Below are positions 17,645 to 28,315 of a stretch of 64,000 nt of DNA, piece by piece (position 1 is the first letter of the stretch; each line of letters opens with the position of its first letter). Source of the DNA: Mesostigma viride (Eukaryota > Streptophyta > Mesostigmatophyceae > Mesostigmatales > Mesostigmataceae); assembly GCA_009746045.1 (NCBI GenBank), contig RPFO01000164.1:2745606-2809605 (forward strand), read 5' to 3'. The position numbers were made by a program, and so were the translations under genes. Under the pieces are notes generated by a model. The model did no database searches. It was not told where the DNA came from and saw nothing but the letters and a program-made list of their open reading frames with translations.

Positions 17645-18215
17645 CAACACCGTCGTACAGTACTGCCAGTCGACCGCACCTCTGCCTCTTAACCGTCGAA
17701 TGCGCAATCGATGTAGAAAGTAGAAACGTCCCCGCGACACTTCCGCGATTTCAGTACTTTCCGTCACCCTTGACAGTTTTCGTACAATACTACAAATTTA
17801 CGCCAATAGAAACTCGCCTCCATACATATATCTCGATAGAGGCGTGCGTCTTATTTAATTTCAAGGTAAGTTACCTCTTAATTAATCTCGCCCCCCCGTT
17901 GTAACACCGTCCCCCCATTGTAACACCGCCCCCCCGTTGTAACACCGTCCCCCCCCCCCATAAATGCGTCCCCCCCCCGTTGTAACACCGTCCCCCCCCA
18001 CGTACAGTACTTTCAACCGCAGCTCTGCCTTTTAACCGTCGAATGCGCAATCGATCTAGAAAGTATCCGCGATTTCAGTACATGCCGTCACCCTTGACAG
18101 TTGTCGTACAATAGTACAAATTAACGCCAATAGAAACTTGCCTCCAAACATATATCTCGATAGAGGTATGCGTCTTATTTAATTTCAAGGTACCTCTTAA
18201 TTAATCTCGGCCCCC
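17645..18215. repeat. Direct duplication (~210-240 bp) around a C-rich minisatellite
   Basis: The segment at about 17655-17890 recurs at about 18000-18212 (shared blocks include TTAACCGTCGAATGCGCAAT and CATATATCTCGATAGAGG). Between them lie four to five units of CCCCCCGTTGTAACACCGTC. No coding signal was seen. Confidence 0.8.
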
Positions 18216-18312
18216 GCCTTCCGCTAATTTGCTAATTTGCTAAATTTGCTAAAAAAGAGCCAATTTTACCCCGACTATGCATATCTACAAAAAAAAAAAG
18301 TTAAATTAAATT

Positions 18313-18350
18313 ATAACATGCCTCCGTGGGGAGATCATGTAGCACACCAG
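18313..18350 (-). mobile_element. Solo LINE-B 3' end (stem-loop and tail only), minus strand
   Basis: Reading the minus strand, the sequence is the LINE-B terminus: GTGCTACATGATCTCC, then GGAGGCATGTTATAATTTAA. Only about 40 bp are present, facing outward from the LINE-B body that follows. Confidence 0.7.
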
Positions 18351-18359
18351 TCTGGAGTG

Positions 18360-19611
18360 GTCTACCTGAGTCGGAACGCCAGAAGTTCTTCGAGGACTTG
18401 CATATAGCCTTGAGGGTGCCACCCCGGCCCGCCACTTTTTGGTTATGCTGCTCGACGCCAATGCCACGCTCCACGTGGGCACTGCTGGCAGTCGCTTTGC
18501 GCCTGCTGACACGGTTGCTAACGACAACAAGTGCTCCCCTGTTTTCTGCCTTTTTGTGATAGCGGGATGGTTGCTGTCAACTGCCACTTCCAACGTCCCT
18601 CACAGGACTTGGTCACTTTTCGGGGCCCTAACGGCCGTCAGGCCTGTCTGGACTACGTGGTGGTATACGGCAGCCCGGCCAGGTGCACCTCGGTTCTGGA
18701 CACCCGAGTGTTTGACACGCCCACGATGTGCTCTGACCACCGGTTGGTGCGCGCGACCATTCGGCTCCGGTTCCATGTCCGGATGTCCCCGAGCTCCGCG
18801 CCCCAGTGGCCCGGCCTGACTGGTCTGCCCTACGCCCGGTCCGGGGAGATCCTGAGGACTGGACGGACGCCGAGCACGCGCGGAACCGGTGCCGACCGGA
18901 GTACCTGTCGGCCGGCCTGGACGCCCGGGCGGACGTCGACGAGCTGGACAAGGGCCGGTGCTCCCAACGCCGCCATTTTTGCGGGCTTTGCGGCCCGTGC
19001 CCCGTTGCTGGCGGCCCGGCACCTGCCGGTCATACCCCGCCGCCGCCCCGGCCCGCCCTACCGCTAGGACCCCAAGGTCTTGGCCGCCCGGCACCGCCTC
19101 TGAAGCGTATAACCGGGACCCGCTGCAGAAACCGGTGCTCACTGAGGCCGCCCTCAGGGGAGGCCTACGAGCACGCTCAGGACGCAGAGGCGACCCAGTG
19201 CATCGCAGATGCCAAGCTAGGCCTGCCAAGCTCGCAACCAGGGCAAGGACATGTGGTACCACCTCGACCGGCTCGGCGGCCGGCGGCAGCGCACCCCGGT
19301 GGAGCACACGGGGGACGCCGGCACGGCGCCGGTAAGCCTTGACCGCTGGTTGGCCCACAATGTTTCCTTGACAGGTGGGGCTCGCGCCCCCCCCCGCCGC
19401 TTCACCCCGAGACGGCCGCCCGTCTCGGGGTTGCAGGACCCCCGCCGCCGCCGGCGCCCCCCTCCTCGGCCGCGGACTACCAAGTCCCCGCCTAGCTTGC
19501 AAGAGGGCTGCCTTGCCACCAACGACGTCGTCCACCCTTCACTTTGAAGGAATTGGACGGCGCCCTTGCTCGCCTGCGGTACGACGCCGCGGTCGGTGCC
19601 GACCATGCACC
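18360..19611 (+). mobile_element. LINE-B ORF2, endonuclease and linker part (pseudogene)
   Basis: APE-type endonuclease motifs occur in two frames: LLDANA near 18446, TFRGPNGRQACLDYVVV at about 18615-18667 and SDHRLVRATIRL near 18733. Later linker sequence reads LKELDGALARLRYDAAVGAD up to 19608. Frameshifts break the frame, so it is inactive. The reverse transcriptase half continues at 20769 after an insertion. Confidence 0.83.
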
Positions 19612-20768
19612 TTTCGGCTGAGCATGCTGCACTTGTCTCTCGCCTTAACCAGGTGGAGGGCAAGTGTGGCGTGCTCCTGAAGAAGCTTGAGGCCATCACC
19701 GCCCACACCGAGGCCCTGGCCACACAGGTCCCCAAGATAGCGGAGCAGACGGCCACCATTGCATCCCAGCCACCCCGGCAGGATGCTGGCGACCTCCCGC
19801 CGCTCTCCTACGCGGACCTGCTGCGGTCAGCGACCGCCTCCACCACCGACGCCATCGCCACAAAGCTCCAGGAGCTGGAGGACCACCGCCAGGCCCAGCA
19901 ACGGGAGGTCACCGACCGCGCTCGCCGTGAGTGCCGAGTGGTGCTACGTCGCTTCCCCCAGAAGCCGGGTGAGACGTCAACCTCTCTTGCTGACGAGCTC
20001 AAGAACCAGCTAGCTTCTTACCCTCATGGGCCTGGTAGGTGAGGTAGAACTGCGTGGGTGCCACCGCCTTCCCCACTCACGGGACAAGGCGGCCCCCCCA
20101 CCAGTCCTACTCACCTTCCCCTCCCCTGAGGATAAGCAGCGGTTCCTCTCTCGTCGCAAGCGGTTGCACGACCTCACCTGGACGCTGGATGACGACCTCA
20201 CCCCCGCTCAGCAACAGCAGCGACGCGACCTGTGGCCGGAATACCTCCGCCATAAGCAGGACCCCCAGAAGCCCAAGGTGTACTGGAGGGGCGGGGACCT
20301 GATGATCAACCACAAGATGTGGACGCCCCCAGCGGGCTAGAATAGCAATAGCCCTAGCTTGTAACCATTGGCGTCACTGCCGCTAAGGCAGCCATGCCTA
20401 GAATGTTGCCTAGCTGTGCCAACACACCTAGTCACGTGCCGCCAACGCACGGTACACAACCAGCCATAGCCTTAGCCTAGTCCTAGTACAGCCATGCTAC
20501 GCCCTGGCTATGTTCAGATTACTTGCCCACGCTCCTTGCTATGATATGCTCACATGGGTCTTATTGCACCCACAGTTTGCCGGATCGTTAGCCTGTCCTT
20601 TTAGCTAGCCGCGCCCGATTGCAGCTGTGGCATGCCTTTGGCATGAAGGAGACTGGGGGTCTCTGCCCTTTCTCCTGTAGTGCACACACAGGGATTAAAA
20701 GCACTTCGGTGCTCCGTGACTCCCCAACGGGAGCACGAGTTTAATTAATTAATTAATTTCGGCTGAGC
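19612..20768 (+). mobile_element. ORF1-only element with family-A LINE 3' end, inserted in LINE-B
   Basis: An insertion at 19624-20756 is flanked by TTTCGGCTGAGC (19612-19623 and 20757-20768). It encodes an ORF1-like protein: a coiled-coil part (VSRLNQVEGKCGVLLKKLEA) at about 19630-20035, a frameshift near 20035, then an RRM-like part (VLLTFPSPEDKQRFLSRRKR) and a stop at 20337-20339. No endonuclease or reverse transcriptase follows. Instead there is a ~400-bp 3' UTR, the GTGCTCC...GGAGCAC stem-loop at about 20708-20737 and a TTAA tail. The layout resembles mammalian HAL1 (an ORF1-only LINE derivative), although a rearranged copy is possible. Confidence 0.8.
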
Positions 20769-22535
20769 TGCTGAAGACCCCTGACCCGGCGGTGAGGGAT
20801 CTTCTGCTGGCGTTCTGCAACCGTGTCCTGCCCTCTGACGCTCGAGCCTCCGCCTGCTGAGTCGGGCAGACCCGGCCATCCGCGTCATGCTGTACAAGAA
20901 GGGCTCTGCTGCTGACCCCGGTAACTATCGGGGTGTTCGCCTCCAGAGCGCCGCGCTGAAGGTCTTCATGCGCATGATGTTGCACAGGCTCCGCGCCGCG
21001 CTGTGATCCACACCTGGGTGAGTCTCAGATCGATGGGTTTCCGTCGTGGTCGTAACACTGTCATGGCTGTGTTTGTTGAGCGCGGTTGATGGAGGAGGTG
21101 CGTCACCGGTTTGCCCTGACAGTTTGCCGCTGGTCTTCATTTTTGTTGACTATATCAAGGCCTTTGACACGGTCCTCTGGGAGGCTCTTTGGGCCATCCT
21201 AGCTCTGGATCGGGTGCCACCAGCGTTTATTGCTGCCATTGGTCGAGTGTATGAGGGCTCACAGGCAGTAGTGCGGACTGCGGAAGGCACCACCCCACCA
21301 TTCCCCCTTCACCACGGGGTGTGGCAAGGTTGTGTCCTGTCCCCATACCTGTTCGATCATTATTGTCGTGGATCACGTCATGCGTCGGGCACGTGCGCGC
21401 TTTACTGCTCTGAAGGGGTTCGAGCCAGGGGTTCGAGCCAGGCTTGGACATCCTTAACGAGCGCGAGCACTGCGGGGTCAGCACTGGCTACCGCCTGGCC
21501 GACCTGATTTATGCGGACGACACCACCCTCATCGCGCGCCCCGAGCACATTCAGACCTGGCTGGACTGCCTGGGCCTGGAGGCGAGGGCGGTGGGGCTGG
21601 AGATTAGCGTCACAACTGAGGCGATGGTGATTGGGGCCTCCAGTCGCCCACCGCTGCCGCGCCTGCTCGACGGGACGGAGGTCCCGTTCCGCGATCGCTT
21701 CAAGCTGTTGGGGAGCATGCTCCCTGACACCGCCGGCGATGTGGACATCCGCATCGGCCTGGCCTGGGCCAGGCTCCGTTCGCTCAACACCTACTGGCGC
21801 TCGAAGGGCCTGGGCGAGCACTGCAAGCGCATGCTCTTCAAGGTCCTCGTCCTCACGGTGCTCACGTATGGCGCCGAGGCGTGGACACTCACGGACACAC
21901 TGGCAGCTAAACTAGACGGCGCGGTAACCAGGATGCTCCGACAGATCCTGAACGTAGGGTTTTCCAAGCGTAGATCATTAGAATCTTTGTATCAGGGTAT
22001 GCCTCGTATTTCGGACGAGATTAGGCAGCGTAGGATAGCATTTGTAGGACATCTTGCTCGCACCAGCCAGGTCGACACCGCCCTTGGCCTGGCTGGCCCC
22101 AAGCGGCTTGGCCAACCAGGGCGGCATATTTTGACCTAGCTGGCCTGGCCCCAAGGACATTCCGGCCCAAAAGGGTAGGGAAACATGCCACGAACTATAC
22201 CCAGATGTTGCTGGCCGACCTAGTGGTCCCAGCCCAGTTTGAACACCGCATCCCCTCTCTCTCCCTTCTTTGGACGTACTGCCATGCAGAACAAGACGCG
22301 GTTGCAGAAGATTGTCAAGTCTCACACGCAAGCCCCTGTGGGCAAGCCACCTCCCCCCAAGCGAAGGAGGCGTTTTGATGAGTAGTGTAGTTAGGATTTT
22401 CTAGACTAGATAGCTTAGAGTTCGGTTCGTTCGATTACGCGGCTTCCTCCACTCCACCCATCCATCAAGGAATATGTGCTACATGATCTCCCAACGGAGG
22501 CATGTTATAATTTAATTTAATTTTAATATTACGTA
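20769..22535 (+). mobile_element. LINE-B ORF2, reverse transcriptase part and 3' UTR
   Basis: Motifs: MLYKKGSAADPGNYRGVRLQ-like start near 20890, A-motif FVDYIKAFDTV near 21139, B-motif GVWQGCVLSPYLF near 21320, catalytic YADD at about 21509-21520, LTYGAEAWTLTD and FVGHLARTSQV up to the stop at 22139. Several frameshifts and stops are present upstream of 21440; the 231-residue 3' frame is intact. The 3' UTR ends in the stem-loop CTCCCAACGGAG and an ATTTAATTTAATT tail at about 22492-22530. Confidence 0.88.
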
Positions 22536-22761
22536 TCGCGTTTATGTACAGGGAGTGAGTTCCAATCGAACGACCCTAATGTCTCACCTCATATACAAAC
22601 CGTTGACACCCCAACTCCTGCAAAAAAAATTGCCATAGGGTTGTCAGGAATATAACTTGTCGCTAGTCACTAGCTGGGCAGACAGCACACACACACACCA
22701 AAAATATAACCAGCTGCCAGATGTTACACCATGCCCAAAAGTTAAGGGGACGGGACATGCC

Positions 22762-22787
22762 CGAATTTTTTGGCGCCAAAAAATTCG
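22762..22787. promoter_or_regulatory. 26-bp perfect palindrome containing an E2F-like site
   Basis: The half-site CGAATTTTTTGGC is followed directly by its exact complement, giving a central TTTGGCGCCAAA, which matches the E2F/DP consensus on both strands. It lies 62 bp upstream of the ATG at 22850. A role in cell-cycle regulation is an inference. Confidence 0.5.
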
Positions 22788-22849
22788 CGCCGGTACCGAA
22801 GGTCATAAATTTCACGTGCACGGTGCGCGCACCCCTTGCAGAAGTGGCC

Positions 22850-23011
22850 ATGGCGACTGCGTTCAGGCGAAACTACCACCCTAGGGCAGGCGAAATGCAA
22901 AAATTTTACTCGAATCTAAAAGACGATGAGTTTATGATGTTAGTTTGTGGCGGAAATCAGCTGGTTTACAATATCGCTGTTCTTTTTTTATGCCATCGGC
23001 ATGGGGGGTAA
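22850..23011 (+). CDS. Possible small protein or first exon behind the E2F-like palindrome; unrecognised
   Basis: An open frame from ATG 22850 gives 53 residues starting MATAFRRNYHPRAGEMQKFY and ending at TAA 23009-23011. I do not recognise it. Its support is position (just after the palindrome and a CACGTG box at about 22813) and a plausible composition. It may be the first exon of a longer gene or chance. Confidence 0.2.
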   Translation: MATAFRRNYHPRAGEMQKFYSNLKDDEFMMLVCGGNQLVYNIAVLFLCHRHGG

Positions 23012-25116
23012 TCTGAATTTTTTGGTCGCGCGGAATAAAATAGAATTCATGATAGCGGCAGTAAAATCGCGGTTTTTAGGGTTGTTTTGACCGTGAAGCA
23101 GGCGTTAATACCCTTTGCATCGAATTCTAAACCGAGCTGGTGCTTTTTGCCAGATTTTCGGCCATTATCGGTAAGTAATTGTTCAGACCTGCGCAGTGCG
23201 TGTCTGACCTGTCCATGGAAGAACGGCGGTTGTTGCGCGCCTGGGCGAGGGATTTACGAGAGCGAGGTACAGGTTTGTCGCGAATGTTATCTGCTATCAG
23301 TGCTTTCTTCTATGAGCTCATCGTTCGAGGTTTTTTGCGTTCTTTTTGGGCCGTTTCCGCCAGCTATCTCGCCGTCGCTTGCCGTTGTGTTGTCGAATAC
23401 CTGGCAGCTTTAGATTGTTTTCGTTGATGTCGTGATCAGGGCCGCTTCAGTCGCAGCCTATAGCTCTTCGGGAAGGTATAAGGCATTTCATAAAACGTGT
23501 TCCGGCAAGGATGTTGTGCGTATGGACGCTTCTTGTTGTGTGAGAGTGACGCACCCTCTCTTCGCAGCGGCATCACAGCGCTCATGCGCTGAAGGGCCGC
23601 CAATAGTTTCTTTGAATTTTATCGTGCAGGGATGGAAGTGTTTTAGTGATGATGATGTTGGAGATATTGCATTTGTGTGACTGCATGTAGATAGCTGTCA
23701 CCAATGGTTGTTTGAGCTTTCCTTTGTTATGATGATGTGACAAGACTACAATGTGCTGAGCCAACCATGGTTGACATGCATGACTGCATGCAAGCTATAT
23801 ATACCATGTTCCTACTTGGTTCCTTGCCCTCCATAGTCCCAGTTTGTCATCCATGCCGGGGAGGACAGTTTAGGAGGTGTTGTTGAGTTGATTAGCTTGG
23901 TTGTCATCAACCTTACACTCTAACCTAGGAGAAACATAGGAAATGCTGCTTAGGCATATTAGGGCTACCATCGTCAAGGCTATGAACATATTTACAAGGC
24001 TGGCCATGCTGGAGGGATGATGAAGACATATGAGGTGCGTGGCCACCCCTTCGTACATTGTAAACATACTCAGCATGGTTTTGGTGCATGTTGGATGGCA
24101 TACGAAGTGGCACTGTGGGGTTACTAACTTACTGAGTGGTCCTTAGCGCCTTGTCAGGTGGTCATATAGGAAACCCATCAACTTGAGTAGTTCTTGTCAC
24201 AATGACCCCACGTTGAGCATGCGTTGCCGTCAGCGTGCAAGAGTTAATTATGTGTGCTTTGGTCAGTTTGCAGATGTCCTTGATGAAGAAGGAGGTGCTA
24301 GTGTGGCTGAATGGTTACTCTAATTTCCTTGTAGAGTCTACATGGGTGGCCGTCTTGGAATGGTTGTAACTTGGGCAGTTCTTGTCAGAATGGCGTCAAA
24401 CCTTGAACATAGGAGGTACCGTATGTGCAGAGGTTGGCAGCATGTGGTTTGGCCAGTTTTTGCATGGTTTGGATGGATAAAGGGGTGTTTATGGTGTAAG
24501 ATACACTAAGAAACCTCCCTTAGCTTCGTCACAGGTGGCTACCTAGGAAATCCATCAACTAGAGCTGCGCTCGTCAGAATGACCTGAAAATTTGGGGCTG
24601 CATGTCCCCCCACCTGTAATATTTGGGAATATATGGTGGAGCATGATATGATGTGTTTATGATTTGATTTTTTTTTTTTGGATTAAAAAAGTACCTGTTT
24701 TGCGGGAAATCCATCAACGTGAGTAAACATTCTTATTTCTTGGTCCCAATTAGGTAGAATTTCTCAAAAGTGGGGGAACTATGCGGGAATATATGATTTG
24801 GTCCCAATATGTTTGCCCATTGTCCTAGGGAAAATGTGACTAAAATAGCGTCTTTTTCTATTTTTAGCGCGTTACCGGTGTATGGTGGGGGCTAGTACCC
24901 CCCCCAAGTGGCTGGAAAATTTTTTTTTAATCATATTTATGGTCCCCAATCATCATTGGATTTTTTGCACATGCATAGGTATGGTTTCCAGAAAAGTGCC
25001 CTTTAGGCATGTCCCCTCCCCTTAATCAAAGTCAAATAAATAATTCCGTTCGACCCACAGGCCCAACGTCATCAAACTGTTGCCAGAGGAGCATCTTCCT
25101 CAGGCATCCACATGCG
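23012..25116. other. AT-rich gap with degenerate repeats; no confirmed gene
   Basis: Open frames near 23180-23430 have no recognisable domain. From about 24140 to 24740 a diverged unit recurs roughly every 180-200 bp: GAAACCCATCAACTTGAGTA at 24170, related text near 24370, GAAATCCATCAACTAGAGC at 24548 and GAAATCCATCAACGTGAGTA at 24705. No guanylyltransferase KxDG motif was seen on the minus strand, which matters for the neighbouring capping-type gene. Confidence 0.45.
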
Positions 25117-28100
25117 TTATACCGAGCAGTTCAGCGCAACTGCAGCCACCGCGGGTGGGCGGCTGAACTGCCCCAGACAAAGAGGCGGCCGGGGTGCATA
25201 GCCCACCACGTCACAACCCGCAAACCCATTATCAACACATGGCTGCAAAGAACTGCCGCCAAAAGCCACACCTGCCCGCCCAAAATCCGCTGCTGCGTTG
25301 GCGCCCACATCCTGGGAACCAGCTCGTTCTGAGAAGCCCGCCGTCCCTTGTAAACTAGGGCGGCGCTGCAACCTGCCAGGCGTGCCATGGTCAAAAACCC
25401 GGCGGCCCAAACTTCCAGAAACATCAGCTGCATGAAACTCATGATGGCCGTACGTGTCTCGCGTCGAACAAGGGCTGCCACCATCGCTCCCGCCGCCTAT
25501 CCCTGGGCCGCCGTCCGCTGATGACGTCTCCTCTGTCAGGGACTCACCCCCACAGCTGTCGTAACGGGCATGGCCCCGCTCACATGTCTCCAAGAGAGGC
25601 CCTGTGTCTTGCTCCGAACAGCTGCACAGCACGCTACAACTTTGGGACCGGGACGGCAGGCTGTGCGTCTCGACACCGCAGAGGGCCTGCTGGGCGGGAC
25701 ACCGCCGGGCGGCGTAGATCCGGAAGAGCTCCTGACGAAAGTTGTCATGCTTGATGCCTGTCCAGTAGCAAGGAGTCATGACGCGCATATTGAGTATGCA
25801 CACCCGCACATCGCAAAACATCAGCATGGTCCATTGATTAAGAGCGTTTGGCGGTGTGGCAACACTCTGTTGACTCCATGAAATGGAAGAGCCTAGGTTC
25901 TGGACAGCACCGAGGCAATCAATGTTACTGTCCACATGCTGTGCTTGGAGAGTGGCAGCATGCCAAGCCATAAGAGCGACGCAGAATGCTTAAAATATAC
26001 GGGAGGAATGGCCAGGCAGTGCTCTCATGCTCAGCATGTCAAAACGAGGGATACCAAAAGTTCTGAGACTGCCTGCCAGCGTGGACACACATGCTGTCCA
26101 AAGATTGCCCCCAAAATACGTCCGGGGTCACTCACCTGGCTTCCTTGCCCTGGCAAACGCCTGCACCGCGTCGTCAATGGTAAGCCCGCACACCTCCACC
26201 AGGTAGGAGCTCACGATGAAGCCGGTCCTGCTCCATGTTGAATGAGACAGCCGCATGCATGCAGACACCACCAGGGGCATGCACCGCGCAACATCCACCG
26301 CACACCAATTAAGTGACAAAGTGAGTGGCAATCATCCACTTATCTACACTCCTCCCACATCGCTCACAAAACAAGCAAATTGCCAGGCAGACACGGCCAT
26401 CCACTGTTCGTAACTGGTTCATTCTTCCACTAAAAGACTTAATGTCCGAACTGTAGGCTGTTTGAACTGCAGGCTCGCATTATAAACACAACAAACACAC
26501 AGACACCAACACACATGCACGCAAACACGCATGCACATAACTTTTCGTGTGCCGGAGGGCTGCCGTGAGCCGCTCTTCCATGACTGCCATTGGCAGCGAA
26601 TGGGACACCTCGCACATGGACACATCCCAGCACCTGCCCACTTAACCAAGTATACACCCCCACCCGTGCATCAAGTGTTCCATCCTCGTGCATCACCGCC
26701 ATGTCTGCTGGCGCAACCCCCACCGCCCCTGCTACAAGTACGCATGTTTCCGCAACAGGCCCCCATGGGAAGCTACTTTGAACGCGTGCAGGGCATGCTG
26801 CTGAGCGCAATCGCGGGGTTCACTCCCCTCACCCCGCCCACCTGTTGAAGCCGTACGAGCAGTGTATGGCGATGTATTGCTCCGGGTTCTTCTTCCAGAA
26901 CGAGGTGGCGAGCGAGATGACCTGGTCCAGTTCCGAGCGCGCGGGGTACACCTTGGCGGTGCAGCGGATCTGAGGGAGTAGGGAGGGGGGAGGGGGGAGG
27001 GGGAGGGGGAGGGGGGAGGGGGGAGGGGGAGGGGGGAGGGGGAGGGGGGAGGGGGAGGGGGGAGGGGGGAGGGGGAGGGGGGGGGGGAGGGGGAGGGGGA
27101 GGGGGAGGGGGATGGGGGATGGGGGAGGGGGGAGGGGAAAGCAATGGGGGTGGTGGGGATGGTGGTGACGAGCGCGGCACACAGGGTGGGTGATCGCTAG
27201 TGGGCCAAAGTGGTGACAGTGAGATGGGCGCAAAACCAGGAAGACCAGCCAGAAGCCATGCCAAGAACACTGCCCACACACGTGCTGTACTAACACACCG
27301 GACATATACAATGGCAGCACACAAGGGGAGTGTTCGGTGCAACCCAGAAAGGCGTGTACATCTGAAGGCGTGCGGATTGATTAGGGGACTTGCTAAGAAT
27401 ACGCAGCTGCACCTGAAAAGTGGTCGTCTTGCCCGGTGGCTTTGAGCGCGAGGCAGGGTGCACAAGGAGACAGGGCCCATGAGTTAGGCTGACGTGATTG
27501 CAGGCAAACTAAAAAACGCCGTCATGGCCAATGGAGGAAGCGGACGCAAGCGCAGGATGTCACCCCACAGGGCATTAGATGCTGGCAGCGCAAACCTCTC
27601 GGGCAGGTCAAATACTTCACATCCACTTGTGTAACCACAAAATGTGACATGGTCCATAGCATCATACCATATATACTACAATAATATCAATACCATACAA
27701 ACAATACCTATAAAGTCATCAGGTGCTTAAAGAAGCAGCTGATGAATGGCGTACGGCATACCTGCACATGCTGCACGTGGTCTGGCCGTTCCTCTTCATA
27801 GATGCAGTCATGGTTGGTAAGGTCAATAATCAGGCCGACATGACGACCCAGGCGGCGTTGCTGGTCGAGAAAGCTCGTCACGGTATGCGAGGGAGCTGCC
27901 CCGATGTTGTTGAGGATATTCCGGCTGAGAGGAGTCTTCATGGGAATAAACTTGGAGGGGAGCACCTGCATTACACGGCATGAGCACGACAGTAGAGAGC
28001 CCGAAGGGTCAAGCGCCATTACAACTTACAAGGTTTTGACAAAGGATATGAAGCGCAAACACCCGGTGGGAATTGTAGTACTGATCTGCATGCGCGTGCC

Positions 28101-28315
28101 TCTACCATCGTAGCTTTTCCACCGGGCAAGGTGAGAGCTTACGACTCTGGGATACTAACACAAACACAGACAAGTTATGCCAGCGTGAAAGGAACTTACT
28201 AAATGGTAATAAATACCACACTACACGCACCGGGGTTCCAAAATCCTCGTAATCCTGCCATTTATTGAGCTTATGCTGTACGATCAGCATTGACGGGCGC
28301 TCTGCTTCTCTCAAC
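25117..28315 (-). CDS. mRNA-capping-type RNA 5'-triphosphatase (cysteine phosphatase fold); 5' exon not located
   Basis: This type of enzyme removes the gamma-phosphate from nascent mRNA, the first step of capping. The exons, read right to left, are 28231-28315, 27762-27965, 26842-26969, 26136-26227 and 25757 downward; all have GT-AG borders and matching phases. Motifs in order: QDYEDFGTPVLPSKFIPMKT, LIIDLTNHDCIY, then the catalytic HC(x5)R loop HCSYGFNR|TGFIVSS (the Arg codon is split by an intron), then VQAFARARKPGIKHDNFR and ELFRIYAARR. This order matches the triphosphatase domain of capping enzymes. The last frame runs on for about 190 low-complexity residues to a stop at 25117-25119; whether all of it is translated is uncertain. 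No guanylyltransferase domain follows, unlike the bifunctional plant and animal enzymes. The first exon (ending in phase 2) should lie upstream of 28318. The gene is head-to-head with CCDC39. Confidence 0.85.
26970..27142. repeat. (GGGGGA)n-type array in the triphosphatase intron
   Basis: On the gene's strand this is a TCCCCC-rich pyrimidine tract that ends at the CAG acceptor of the HCSYGFNR exon, so it probably doubles as its polypyrimidine tract. Confidence 0.85.

Noticed and set aside
22650-22735. Possible first exon or CACACA microsatellite gene signal near 22680
   Set aside because: Only a short ACAC run and chance frames; nothing links it to a coding exon.
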